A stretch of DNA of 64,000 bases from Aspidiotus rigidus (Eukaryota > Arthropoda > Insecta > Hemiptera > Diaspididae), in the NCBI GenBank assembly GCA_035079385.1, contig JAVHKY010000018.1, positions 2,914,001-2,978,000 of the forward strand, given 5' to 3'. Shown piece after piece: positions 1 to 12,007 of this stretch. Both the position numbers and the translations under genes were made by a program. Numbering within the stretch: position 1 is the stretch's first letter; each line of letters begins with the position of its first letter. The notes beneath the pieces are model-generated. The model had not been told where the DNA came from. It ran no database searches and saw only the letters and a program-made list of their open reading frames with translations.

Positions 1-998
1 GCAAAAAAGAATGACGAACGTGCAGATGCAGAATAGCGATTTGAAGAAAAATATATCCCCGTCGGGAGCAGAGCGCCTGTTTCTCCAAATCAGTATTCTG
101 CACATTCGTTCATATTTTTTTGCACGGCAGAATTCAGAAAAGCAGTTGATCAGTTTCGGCTTTGAGCTGCTTTTTGGCTTAATGCTGTCAAAGCTATTGG
201 CTATCGGCTGACTTAAAAGCCGTTCGAAAGTCGGCTTCTGCTGCTATTAAGCCGTTCAACTTCTTCGGCTTGTCAGCACTGTGCTAAAGAGCAAAATAGG
301 TACAGTTAATGTTTGGAATAGAATAATGTTGCAAATTTTACTTACTCTCAGAAGTGTTTTTGGGAACAGATCGCATCGTGGCCTTGCTCTGGTTCTCTGG
401 TTTGGAAGCTGTAGAATTAATTATTGGAATTAATTTGAATACAACATTTTAGCGATGGCCTAATTAGTAGGTAGAATGAGAAGAGCGATAAGAAAAAATT
501 TTGAAAGTTTTTGGGAAGAAAGTAAATGTTTGAACGAGAGGTTTGGACAAAACTGCGAGATAGGTATTCTACTTTTTCTATAGGTAATCTTGATTTTTAG
601 GTTCAAAGAGGGGTTTCGAAACTCACTAAGGCGAAACCATCGACCAAGAAAACGAGCCAATTTGTAAGAAGTATCAGAATAGTAAGCAACGACAGGGCGG
701 ATAGGCTGATTAAGCCTGTGCGTAAAGCCGCGGGGGCGAAGGTTTCAACACTAGGACGGCGTCACGGGCTTTCTTGTCAGAAAGTATAAACTGAGAGGAA
801 CGGAGAGCATGTCTTACATTTTAAGAACAAGAGTTGTTTTTAAGCTTCGATGGGGCAGCACCGGACGAATGAAGAAAGGAGGACATTTTGTTATAACGAC
901 CAAACGAAGAACCTCACCTTTATCAGCTTTCACGAGGCACTATTGTTAGTCTTCAAACTCTGAGATATGGTGCGGAGGTTAAATTGAGGAGAAGGATC
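1..998. repeat. Left copy of a ~1-kb direct repeat
   Basis: This stretch recurs almost unchanged at 3075-4077. By eye only a handful of substitutions separate the copies (near 693, 894, 935 and 944) until they diverge shortly after the shared segment ending GAGAAGGATC. The left copy already matches at base 1, so the repeat may begin before the window. No protein is recognisable; the short ORFs (11-211 plus, 460-660 minus) are identical in both copies simply because the DNA is. The part from about 300 to 480 is itself one member of an older dispersed family (see 1700-1960 and 4230-4770). Confidence 0.9.
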
Positions 999-1298
999 GG
1001 TAGAGACCGCAATTACACAGATTACCTCTACTATAATTTTCAAATAAATCAACGGTATCGGGTATTCCATATTAAACCAAGAAAAACGAGTACTAGCGTC
1101 CATAAGAGTGTAAGTACGTAAAAATTAAAATTCCATCACAACGAAACACGTTTCTGTGACATCAATTGTGCGTCTCATTCTTAAACACAATACACAGAAC
1201 ACAGAGTCGCTCAACTCTCCCTATGTATAACTTTGTTCTAATGACAAAGGTTAGGATTTTATCCGTGCAGAGAACGATTAATGTGAAAAAAACAGATT

Positions 1299-1358
1299 GA
1301 GGCTCTCCTTGCGCAGTAAGTCTGTCTTAGTGTCTTTTTACTGTGCGAGCAGAGCCTC
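1299..1358. repeat. Imperfect 21-bp inverted repeat (hairpin)
   Basis: Arms 1299-1319 and 1338-1358 (GAGGCTCT... and ...AGAGCCTC) pair with three mismatches around an 18-nt loop. It lies 5 bp from the next foldback (1364-1509), so the two may be one compound element. Confidence 0.7.
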
Positions 1359-1363
1359 ATTTG

Positions 1364-1509
1364 GACCCTTTCTACCCAAATCCAACCAAGCGATATGATA
1401 ACAATCTGGGGAAAAGGAGAATCTCCGCTTATAGTAGAGGAACATTTTTTTCCATTTCTTTAGATTGTTATCATATCGCTTGGTTGGGTACCTATGGCTA
1501 AAAAGGGTC
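1364..1509. mobile_element. Foldback MITE
   Basis: A perfect 26-bp inverted repeat (1382-1407 and 1462-1487, starting CCAACCAAGCGATATGATAA) encloses a 54-nt loop. Weaker complementarity continues outward to GACCC at 1364 and GGGTC at 1509. There is no coding capacity. This is typical of a non-autonomous snap-back DNA element; no target-site duplication could be assigned. Confidence 0.75.
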
Positions 1510-1699
1510 TAATTTTTTTTCAAATTTGTTTTAATATATGGCTAAGTAGCCATAATAACTTGGGAATAGATAAAATAAACAGCGAATTAGCGTCAATCCT
1601 GTACTATCGCACTTACTAGCATACTTGGGCTCGCGTCTTTGCTCCAGGTTGTTTTCTAAATCTGCAAGTTAATCATTTTGTATTAATTTTATAGTAGGT

Positions 1700-1960
1700 A
1701 TTTTACTAATTGATAGTAAAATGTTACAAAATTCACTTGCTTCGAGTATCGACGACACAGACGCCATTGGTAACAGATCGCGTGGTAGGTTTACTTTGCT
1801 TCTTCGGCTTGGAAGCTGTACCTAATCAATTAGCCGCATTAATTTTGATACAACATTTTAGTGATGATATGGTCAGGGGGGGGGATGGGAAAATTACGTC
1901 CTTTGAGTGGTATTTGCGGGAGAATTTGGAGAGACGTTGCTAAAGCAGTGCTGACAAGCC
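1700..1960. repeat. Diverged copy of dispersed repeat family
   Basis: Shares the ordered blocks ACTT(A/G)CT, GGTAACAGATCGC-like, TTCGGCTTGGAAGCTGTA and TACAACATTTTAG with 300-480, 3370-3560, 4240-4400 and 4615-4760. Divergence is much higher than between the two 1-kb direct repeats, so this family is older. No protein recognised. Confidence 0.6.
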
Positions 1961-2534
1961 GATCGTCATCGGCTCAAACTTTTGCTTTGGCTTAGAAGCC
2001 GTTCGCCCATTTGCAATGAGCTGCTATTGGCTTATTTCTAATTTCATCATCTTCTTCAAGTTTTTCATGATCGGCTATCGGCTTAAATAGCGAGTTGTAT
2101 GTCTATTCTATGTAGAATTTCTTGAAAGAGCCAAAAATGACATTTTTCCCCACCTAAATTATGAGCACCAGTGATGAGCACTCACAATTCGAAAATTTGC
2201 TACTCGCGACACAAAATCGGATAAGACTGGGATTATCATACGTATGTAAAAGTATTTCTTCATTCAACTTTCATTAGTTATATTACTCAGAATTTTTATT
2301 TGGTGATTATCAAAACTTACGATTCTTCACAAGCGCTGACATTCACAATGAGCATCACTTGGTACTCGTCTTGATCATATTTCATTTTCACTCAGAGTCA
2401 GAGCATACCGGTTACCGGCAAAACGCTTTAGTTCAAATTTTGAATTCAGTCTAATTCAGATGATATTGATTGATAACTATAGTATAGTTGAATAAAAATC
2501 GAAAAAGGAAAAACAAACACGGAAAACCACGTGG

Positions 2535-3074
2535 TGAGTGTTACGAATATTAGTTAGATATTACTGGCTATCAAGTACCTAGCTTAAGATGATAATGAAT
2601 ATTATTGGTTATATATCACTGGCAACAAATACCTAAGATGTAAGACTTTACTGGCCACCAAATCAAAACTGTAAAGTTTAGCCTATAAAAGCAGGTGCAC
2701 GGCATACTGCAAGTCACTTCTCTCTTTACGAAAATCGTTTACGGTTGAAGTTGCCTCTCTGCGAAAATCGCTCTCTCTCTCTCCCTCTTCGAAAATCGCT
2801 CTTTCTCTTTCTGCGCGAAAATCGCTGCTTCCCCTTTGCGAAAGTCGCCCGGACGAAAATCGTTTGGCCCCAACAGCGAAAATCGCTGTTCCCTCCGTGT
2901 AAGACAGATTTCTTTCTTCAGAGGCTTCCGCCGTCGCTCTGTTATTTGGTTGTATTTGTCGTATTCGTAATTAAAAGTACTGATTTTGACTTTTCTTGAT
3001 CTTTCGTTCTTCGAGTTCAAAACAATGACTAGTAGAAGTAGACTAAACTAGACTAAACTAGACTAGACTATCGT
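2535..3074 (+). promoter_or_regulatory. LTR-like or promoter-like segment with TATA box
   Basis: Starts near TGTTACGAATATTAG, contains TATAAAAG at about 2684, then a run of seven or so degenerate copies of a GCGAAAATCGCT motif alternating with CT-rich sequence (about 2725-2895). It ends in a short tandem array of (C)TAGACTAAA (about 3035-3070) right before the 1-kb repeat restarts at 3075. TATA followed by a CT-rich leader resembles an LTR or a core promoter. However, no matching second LTR, primer-binding site or polypurine tract was found, so the LTR reading is tentative. Confidence 0.3.
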
Positions 3075-4077
3075 GCAAAAAAGAATGACGAACGTGCAGA
3101 TGCAGAATAGCGATTTGAAGAAAAATATATCCCCGTCGGGAGCAGAGCGCCTGTTTCTCCAAATCAGTATTCTGCACATTCGTTCATATTTTTTTGCACG
3201 GCAGAATTCAGAAAAGCAGTTGATCAGTTTCGGCTTTGAGCTGCTTTTTGGCTTAATGCTGTCAAAGCTATTGGCTATCGGCTGACTTAAAAGCCGTTCG
3301 AAAGTCGGCTTCTGCTGCTATTAAGCCGTTCAACTTCTTCGGCTTGTCAGCACTGTGCTAAAGAGCAAAATAGGTACAGTTAATGTTTGGAATAGAATAA
3401 TGTTGCAAATTTTACTTACTCTCAGAAGTGTTTTTGGGAACAGATCGCATCGTGGCCTTGCTCTGGTTCTCTGGTTTGGAAGCTGTAGAATTAATTATTG
3501 GAATTAATTTGAATACAACATTTTAGCGATGGCCTAATTAGTAGGTAGAATGAGAAGAGCGATAAGAAAAAATTTTGAAAGTTTTTGGGAAGAAAGTAAA
3601 TGTTTGAACGAGAGGTTTGGACAAAACTGCGAGATAGGTATTCTACTTTTTCTATAGGTAATCTTGATTTTTAGGTTCAAAGAGGGGTTTCGAAACTCAC
3701 TAAGGCGAAACCATCGACCAAGAAAACGAGCCAATTTGTAAGAAGCATCAGAATAGTAAGCAACGACAGGGCGGATAGGCTGATTAAGCCTGTGCGTAAA
3801 GCCGCGGGGGCGAAGGTTTCAACACTAGGACGGCGTCACGGGCTTTCTTGTCAGAAAGTATAAACTGAGAGGAACGGAGAGCATGTCTTACATTTTAAGA
3901 ACAAGAGTTGTTTTTAAGCTTCGATGGGGCAGCACCGGACGAATGAAGAAAGGAGGACATTTTGTTATGACGACCAAACGAAGAACCTCACCTTTATCAG
4001 CTTTCACGAAGCACTATCGTTAGTCTTCATCCTCTGAGATATGGAGTGGAAGAGGTTAAATTGAGGAGAAGGATCCA
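3075..4077. repeat. Right copy of the ~1-kb direct repeat
   Basis: Same sequence as 1-998 at an offset of 3,074 bp, with small indels near the distal end (about 4042-4055). The left border is sharp, at a GCAAAAAAGAATG sequence after the TAGACTAAA tandem array. Identity this high implies recent duplication, or an assembly artefact. Confidence 0.9.
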
Positions 4078-4229
4078 AGCCCCTAAAGTAGGTCAAGCAT
4101 GACAAAAGACCGTCACAATTTGAATTTTTCGTGATGATTTTCCTAAGAAAAGTCTCAACCAAAAAACCTTCAGAAAACCGTGACGATGACACTTTGCCGT
4201 GTCAGTTTTTCCAAGAATGGTCTCGATCG

Positions 4230-4770
4230 TATAAGCATAGAATTTCATAAACTTTACTTACTCCGAGAAGTGCTTTTAGGAACAGATCGCGCCGTGGGTT
4301 CACTTTCCTTTTTCGACTGAGAAGCTGTAATCAATTATTCGCATTAATTTTTATACAACATTTTGTCAATGTTTTAATCAGTAAAATGAGAAGAGCAACT
4401 TTGAAAAAAGTAGCTAGGAAGTTTTTTTTTTTGGAGGGGGTGAAGAGGTTTGAATGAAATTCTATAATTTTGTAGTTATAACAAATTATGTCAACCTAAC
4501 CCAACTCCGCTCTCACCCTCAGGTACGCTACTACGATCTTTTAGCGGTGGAAATATTTTGCTGAAGAGCTAAATAAGTACCTAAAATAATGTTTAGAATG
4601 GATACGTGTAATATTATAAACTTCACTTACTCGGAAGAGAGCCGCTTGTAGGAGATTGTTTCTTCGTAGGCTCACTCCCCTTCTTCGGCTGCGAAACTGT
4701 AATCAATTATTTGCATTAATTTTAATACAATATTTCGGTGATTGTTTCATCGGTATAATAAGAGCACCAG
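4230..4770. repeat. Two further diverged copies of the dispersed repeat
   Basis: Blocks at 4240-4400 and 4545-4770 each repeat the order: CTTACTC(G/C)GA-AG, a GGAACAGATCGC-like word, a TTCGACTGAGAAGCTGTAATC-like word, and ATTAATTTT-ATACAA. They belong to the same family as 300-480 and 1700-1960. No coding potential seen. Confidence 0.6.
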
Positions 4771-7700
4771 CTCGAAGAAGACACGATCTTCGATCGATAT
4801 TCATAGTAGAATTTAGAAAATGTTGACGAAGAGTTAATTAAGCGCAAAACATATGCAGAGTTCAGAGAGAGGAGCAGAGACTGTGCGTTCAACGAGATTT
4901 CGAGAGATTCTTGATCGTGGCGGGGAGCCCTTTTGGCTCGCTGTATGCTGACTTTCAAGTATACCTCTTTCCTTCTTTCTTCTCCGCTCTATTTTAAAAC
5001 TTTTCCAGACTCATCTAAATTAGATTATTTTTCCAGACAGAAGCGGAATTTTCTTCCCCGTACTTTTGACAAGTTCCCCTCCCAGAACATCGAAGAATGT
5101 CTCAGCTAGAGATTAGGGAACTTTTTCTAGTCGGAAGCGATATACCTCGCTGGTAAAGAATAAAGTAGCTGGAAAAATGAAATATTTTTAAATTGCCGAA
5201 GTAAGTCAGAGTATTAAAGCGTGTGTGTTGGTATATAGACGAGCCCTTCCCTTCCGCTCGACTACTGTACTCTAATTTTCGTACTAAAAAAAAACATTGG
5301 GAAACTGAATTTAGTACTTTTCAATGAGCCAAAAACCACATAAGATCTCTCAAAGAAATGGCTCTTTTAGTCTACTTCTCCTTTCTTTTGAGAGATTTTG
5401 CAAAAAAATTCATTCAATGTATCACCAGGTAAAAAGATGAACCCATTACCCTATTTAAACAAAGGAATATATTGCAGGTAAAGTATCAACCTATGGATCT
5501 ATTGCTATGAATCATCTTGCTGGGTGTCGGTGTCGTCGATTTCCCTGTAGAAGATACAGACTTGTTCCACGTCAAAAGAGTTGACAAATTTGTAGTTCTC
5601 ACTTTCGAACATATTCGCGGGAAATTGATATAGAGGCTAATGTTTCGCCGACCGGAATTAACGAAGAATTTAGGTACCTCCCTCCTCAAAATGTACTGAT
5701 CAGGATTATCAAGTGATCGAAGCATACCTAGACCACAGAAACAGATCCCACCTTCGGTGGGTATATCCGGCCGATACTTGAGAAATCGTCTTGCTTCAAT
5801 TGTACTTTCCACTTTCAAACATATATACTTACCTACGGAAAATTGATAGAGGTTGATGTTTTCACCAAAATTACCGAGGAATAATTATCTCCATCCTCGA
5901 AAAAGGTCTCTCCTGCTTTCAATATCAGTAAATTTCAAGATACCTAACTTAATTTCAATTACATACTCCTACTTTTGATATCTACTGTACCTCACGACCT
6001 ATTCGATTTCTCAACTCAAACAAAGTCTGAGATGTAACCTAAAAACACCAGAAGGAAGAGAGAGGAAAAAAAGAATTTTTACCTTTCTGGAGAGAGAACA
6101 TTGTTCAAAAAGGGACCCTCATGACACATGAAAACCGTCGCCGATTTTCAAAAATACATCGACTTTTTCCACGTCCATCAAAGTCCAAATGCAACACATA
6201 CTTATAGTGGAAAAAACCCGGGAGCAGCGAACGATGTGAACTTTCACCATATACCTATACCTACTAATTGCTTCCTTATGAAGCAGAGTGAAGATCTTGA
6301 CGATTTTCATCTTTTTGGTTTTCATTTTTTTTTTTTTTACGTAAACTCACTACATAGGTACTTCTGCCGACGATATCAGATTCGACAAATTACCTATTTC
6401 AGAATCCTACTTACTAGACGACTTGAAGGCTTCTTTGACGTTTCTTTTCTTTGCTAAGACGCGTTTCATTGTAAAATCGAAAAAATATTAAGAAAATTTT
6501 CACACACGCGATGAGCGACGGGTCAGTACAACTGATTTCCTTGAATAGACGATAATTAATTAATGAACGCGATGTTATGGTACTGGTGTAAGTATACGAG
6601 AAAAACTCAATGTAAACGGGAGTGTCTGACACAATGTTATGTAGGAATTCAAAGTCCACCGGAGTTTATCAACAATATTACGCTGCTTAGTTGAGTGTCT
6701 TCGCAAGTCGTAGATTTATCTCTTCTCAGATAACATCCGTTTCAGGTTCTAAGACTATACGATTCATTTTCCTGTGCTTATATGTAATAATCGCTACGTA
6801 GATTCCTTTGAGACCCACTGGCAATTATCAATTGTATCAAGTACCTATCTTTTATATACGGTCATATCTATGTTGAACTTCTTTCATATCTTTCAGAAAC
6901 TTTGGAAGACCGGAAGAAATAAGTACGGTAAAGAAAAATATGTAATATTACATCTACTTAAATACAAATGGCCATACATAGCTGCAAAACTATAAATTGA
7001 GCAAGCGATCGAAAACTTTCAGGCACGGTATACAATACACCTACCACACAAACATTTCATGCACCTTATCTAGACAATTGATAAAAACATACCTGATTCA
7101 TATTTATCATATGTACGACAACTGTGTCAGCTAGGACAGACGAAGGTAGTGTTTCGGATGTCAGTATTATTTTCACTGCTTCTTGTACCATGTAGGGATA
7201 CTTTTGTCCTCGGTGCTTTTTTCTTGAAACGCTCTGGCCGGGTAACAATGGGCATCCGGCCTTAATTCGGAATCTCAAATTCAACCATCGGAAGTTGTTA
7301 GGGACGGAAAAAAACTCGTATTTCCAAATTTTCAGACACCTAAGTCTATTTAATCCTCCTTGATATTTAAAAAAGTGGGATTTTTTTGCACGAAATGAAA
7401 AGTCAGAAATCACAAAAGAAAAAGACTTTAAGCGGTTGAGAATAATTTCACGAAAAAAATAGAAAATTGAACATAAAAATGATACATTAACATAAAAAGA
7501 AAGTACCTACATTAAACAAAATAACAAAAACAAAAAATTAAAACTTTTGACTAAAAAATTGATGCGCATACAAACGAAAGCATGTACCTACCTAATTATG
7601 AAATACATTGAAAACCTTAAAAAATTCGAATAATCCGGCTTGCCGCGTTTCCTTCTTGGCCCAGTGATTCGTTTTTACCTCAGGCTGCACTTAAAGCAAC

Positions 7701-8640
7701 CTCAACCAAATGGATAACCCGACCGGAAATATGTAATCTACCAGTCAATTTCCGGTTTAGTAGAAAATCTACCTTGGTGAAAAGGAGTCCAACCCATTTT
7801 TGAGTTATTTAGGTACGATGAACTGAAAGTCATCGGAAAAGTTTTTCAGCTCAAAATCAGGAGTTGTCATAATTCGAAGTCCAGAAATGAGTCTTATTAT
7901 AATTATTTTTCATGTCCAAAAATACGAGAAAAAGATCCTCTTTCTCATGCTTAATATACAACAGTATGTATCAAGACTGAAGATATGATTGCTACGAGTT
8001 CAAAAAAATATCTCTCGTCCTCTCGAGAGGCCTATTGTGTGTGCCTCAAGATTGCACTAGACGGGTCTAAATCAAAACTAAAGAGGCATCCCTACCCACC
8101 CATTGTATGCCTCGCGGTAAGACTGCATCAAACAAATTTCGATTATTTATTATTATTATTATTATTATTATTTTTTTTATTGGAACATCCTGAAGATTTC
8201 TCCTCTTTCATTTTTTTTCTTTTTTCTTTCGGGGAAACACACGAAAATTTCGTGTCTTGTACTTTTCAATACCACTACTAATTATTTCGCCATGTTGGAC
8301 AGCTTTTCATGGTTCTGTTTTTCGTTGAAACGCCTTTTTCTTTTAGTGCAGTTCAATATTCCCCTATTTTACTATAAAAATTCTACGCACAGCTCGTAAT
8401 TCTCAATGAATTCTCTTCCGCTTCCGAAGGAGAATAAATCATCCAAAGGGCCATTCATGATAATTTTTTCGAAAGAAAGAAAAAAAAAAAGAAACAAATT
8501 CCATATAGAATGCATATTTTTGTATTAAAAAAATTGTTTCAAATATGTATATGAAGTTTCGGATGGTCGTCTAAAACATATTTTTTTCAGAATTTTTCAA
8601 GGGGTCCAAGATTCTCAAAAATTGAGATTTGTAAACGGGG
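4771..8640. other. No gene recognised; AT-rich noncoding stretch
   Basis: No ORF here resembles a known family. Minor structures: an imperfect hairpin at 5341-5400 (GATCTCTCAAA / TTTGAGAGATTT), a diverged internal duplication of about 80 bp (5605-5690 against 5812-5905), and an (ATT)n microsatellite at about 8141-8182. The longest ORFs (for example 5486-5818 minus and 7066-7413 minus) show no motif and no supporting splice or polyadenylation context. Confidence 0.5.
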
Positions 8641-8674
8641 CAATACGCGTCAGAGGTCTCGCGCCGTTCTGTGC

Positions 8675-8682
8675 TATAAATA
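8675..8682 (+). promoter_or_regulatory. Possible TATA box
   Basis: TATAAATA sits in a locally GC-richer patch with CpGs (8640-8770), unlike the surrounding AT-rich DNA, so a core promoter is possible. No downstream coding exon could be linked to it. Confidence 0.25.
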
Positions 8683-8780
8683 CGCGCTCCACTCGTTACA
8701 GGGGTACAACACGCGTACACGACCCGGTGTTCAATCGTGGCCGATAACATCGTCGCGTCGTGTTCGGCTTCACGTTCCTC

Positions 8781-9225
8781 GATTTTTTACCATTTCCAGA
8801 GCATTCCATTGACTGGAGAATTTTTTAAACATTTTTTTTTCTGATAACTCGGCGGGCGTGTTCATATAAGAATTGACCTGATCGATAAACGAAATACCAA
8901 AATATTCAGGATTCTCCAGGTTGAAAAGTAGATCTCGATTTTTTAGTACGTATTTTTAGACCGTTCTAGTGACTGGAAAATTTTTTGAATATTTTTTTTT
9001 TTTTTTTTTTTTAACTCGCCGGACTTATTTATATGAGAATTGACCTTATCGATAAACGAAATACCAAAATTCAGGATTCTCCAGGATGAAAAAGTGGATT
9101 TCTAGACCGTTCCAACGACTAGAGAATTTATTTAACATTTTTTGCGAACTGTTTACATGAGAACTGACCAAATCGATAAACAAAATAATACAAATCAGGG
9201 TTCTCCAGCTTGAAGAAGTGGATTT
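8781..9225. repeat. Three diverged tandem units of ~130-160 bp
   Basis: Units begin near 8781, 8937 and 9096. Each carries a GACCGTTC(T/C)A-like start, GACTGGAGAATTT, GAATTGACC(T/A)-ATCGATAAAC and GATTCTCCAGG. The units differ by substitutions and by T-run length, so this is an old local array. Confidence 0.8.
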
Positions 9226-9361
9226 TCTCAATTTTAACAGGGAACCTGTATTATGGAGAGTAATTCGGAGAAAAATATAGGTAACGAGTGCCGGTCGCCG
9301 TCCACCGGAAATGGGACATAGAAAAATTTCTACCTCCGAGCTGATAGGAGGGTGACTTGGA

Positions 9362-9470
9362 AAAATGACGGCTTCCTCAAAGAAGTTCAACGAGGAACGC
9401 AGGGAACCTATTCTATGAGTCAAATTTGTTTTGGTATGGAGAATTCAAGGAAGCCTAAACCTAGTATACA
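9362..9470. repeat. Dispersed repeat, copy 1 (partner near 58546)
   Basis: The segment AAAATGACGGCTTCCT, then GAGGAACGCAGGGAACCT, then GAATTCAAGGAAGCCTA recurs in the same order at 58546-58640, next to the 45-bp minisatellite. This links the two loci as copies of one interspersed element of unknown type. Confidence 0.7.
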
Positions 9471-9474
9471 GCTG

Positions 9475-10730
9475 ATATAAAGAAGGCCTAGATTTAATAT
9501 AAGCCCCCATAAAATAGGATGTCGTCAGTGACCTTGACCCATTTTAGAGACTTACGGTAGCAACGTGCAGAATCACGCTCTGACAACTTGATGCAGATGC
9601 GATACAGCATTTCTGATCTCATTTCTCTTTCGTCATTTCCAAATCATTTTCTCTTCGCGCAGTTTTTCCCTTTCATTTTTTTTTCTTTTTCAGTACACAT
9701 TAATATCTTGAAACTGGACGAAAATCCCTACATTTTGATAAATACGGTACACTAAAACGTACAAAAACGTCAAAAAATGTAAAAACGTGCAAGATAAAAT
9801 TTGAATGGGGGTCCTACATGCAAGATCGATACATGTTTATATCAAAACCAACCAAAAAGAAGATACAATATCATGAACTTCCGGGCTCCAGACATCGATT
9901 ATACCGTTCAGTTGTTGATATTTCGATTCAAGAATCATAAGCTTAAATGAGAATAAATTTATATAAGTATTTTAAATAAAATCGTTTTAGTTCTTCTTCG
10001 GCCAAAGCGAATCAGACCTGTTACTATTTTTTTTTTTTTTTTTTTTTTTTTTTGCTACCGAAAATTTGAAAAACAAGTGAAAGAAAAATAAAATTGACAA
10101 ATTTTTCACTGCCTTACAGTGTCTGAATCTCAAATTATAAATTACTCTTTTAGTTCATCATTTTATTCCAATGAAATTAACATCATTGCTTTGTTTGTAT
10201 TTTTTTCGTCTTCTCCTTCTTTATCCATTCTAACTGCAGAAATTGTGTTAGGTATATTAATGTTTGGTTTCATCTATCTTGTCATTACTGAAACGTATGT
10301 TTCTACGAACTAGGAATTAGAAAAATTACTCTTTATTGGGAAATTTCATTATTCAATCGGAAGAGCATTGCGACAAAAACAGAATGATAGATCTTAAATT
10401 TTAGACACTTTTATTTCTAAAATCTTTAATACGAATGAATCGCGATGGAATTTATACCTATTGTTTAATAAATTTCAAAGGATATTCACTAGGTATATAA
10501 ATTTAACAGAATAAATAGTATTTTCAAAAGGATGAATCCACTTGTCATTGTGAATGATAGCTGGATGACTGTGTGAAATTCATTACCATATTTTAAATCT
10601 GGAATGTTGGTAGGCCTACATATTTTGAAATCCCTCTTTTGCGATAAGTTTCTGAAAAGCTGTGTACTTATATATTTTCCTAATTCAAGTAAAGCTACCT
10701 ATATTAGTAGTGGAGTCATATATGTTCTAG
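9475..10730. other. No gene recognised; low-complexity DNA
   Basis: AT-rich sequence with a T run of about 26 at 10027-10052. No ORF with a recognisable domain was seen. Confidence 0.5.
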
Positions 10731-11215
10731 CGCAGTCAAGCGCAGAGACTAATTTCTGTCATTTTTCATTCAATTTTAAAAATCCTAAGAAGAAGCGCAG
10801 GGGGCTAATTTTCAACATTTTGAGGCTAATTTTTCGCATTTTTCATATAATTTTAAAAATCCTAAACAGAAGCGTAGGCACCTGTTTCTCTCATTTTGAG
10901 GCTAATTCTTCTCATTTTTCATTCAATTTTAAAAATCCAAAAAAAAAGCACAGGGGCCAATTTCTCCCATTATGAGCTGTAGCGCAGTGTAGCGCAGGGA
11001 CTAATTTCTCTGATTTTTCATTGAATTTTAAAAATCTTACGAAGAAGTGAAAGGAGTAAGTTCTCTTATTTTGAGGCTAATTTCTCGCATTTTCCACTCA
11101 ATTTAAAAAATCGTTAAAAAAGCACAGAGGTCAATTTCTTGCATTTTTCATTCAATTTTGAAAGGCTTAAAAAGAAGCACAGTGAAGCACGGGGGTTAGT
11201 ATTCCTCATTTCTGG
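10731..11215. repeat. Degenerate minisatellite, ~80-bp unit
   Basis: Six or more diverged units share GCGCAG(G/A)G-CTAATTTCT, then CATTTTTCATTCAATTTTAAAAATCCTAA, broken here as shorter words. Each is followed by an AAGAAG-C linker. A reduced GCGCAGT(T/C)(A/G)AGCGCA motif recurs at about 11465. The open frame 10604-10975 is a consequence of the repeat and not evidence for a protein. Confidence 0.8.
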
Positions 11216-11522
11216 GTTAATTTATCTCATCCTTCTTTCAATTATTTCAACTAACCCAAGAACTGTTAAAAATCCTCCCTGAATATTTGTTGTTTCTAAA
11301 GCAAATAATTAATCATTTTACTCTTTTTTCATCTCTGCTAGTTCAAAAATTTCAGATGTTTTGTATCAAATTACTATCATTTTTCTCTATTTTTAACTCT
11401 AAAAAATTATCGTAGGTGAACCTCCTACGAAGTTATACAACTTTCAACCATCAATATGAATCTCTAGCGCAGTTGAGCGCATTGCACAAATTTTACCGTT
11501 TTTTCTACATTTCTGAATAACC

Positions 11523-11553
<31 letters not shown>

Positions 11554-11977
11554 CACAGAATATTTCATTGTTTTCAAAGCAAAAGTAAGTCATTAATGTC
11601 ATCTTATTTTTCTTCTTCAATTGTTCGAAAATTTCAGACCTTTTGTATCAAATTTTTATCGTTTTCCTCTTTTATTTAAATCATGAAAAAAAATCATCGC
11701 AGCTGAACTTTGTAACACATGTATGTTTTGCATCACTGTGCCCCATATTGATGTTTTTCCTAGACGGTCAAACCTGTTCTGTTGGAATATTATGGTTTCG
11801 ACGTAGGAAGACATCAACCATAGCTTGAATTTATTCGCCACAGAGTGTCATGATGTTACATCTTAGACGATGTAATCGCTGCTTTCACTAGGTACCTAAT
11901 TATCCGGAATTTTTGCGTGCTCAGGTCTTTTCTTTGTTTCCGTAACCGCACTCTATTAATATTAAAAGATTTAAATT
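11216..11977. other. No gene recognised upstream of the secreted-protein gene
   Basis: Holds a long A run (about 11521-11547) and AT-rich sequence. A 5' noncoding exon of the gene at 12008 should lie somewhere to the left, because an intron acceptor (TTTGTTACCGTTTAG) precedes the start codon. That exon could not be located. Confidence 0.4.
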
Positions 11978-12007
11978 TTGTTACCGTTTAGAATTATTAC
12001 TGTTGTC

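Noticed and set aside
1..4077. A complete LTR retrotransposon with 1-kb LTRs
   Set aside because: No gag/pol trace between the repeats, no purine tract before 3075, no primer-binding site, and no target duplication could be seen.
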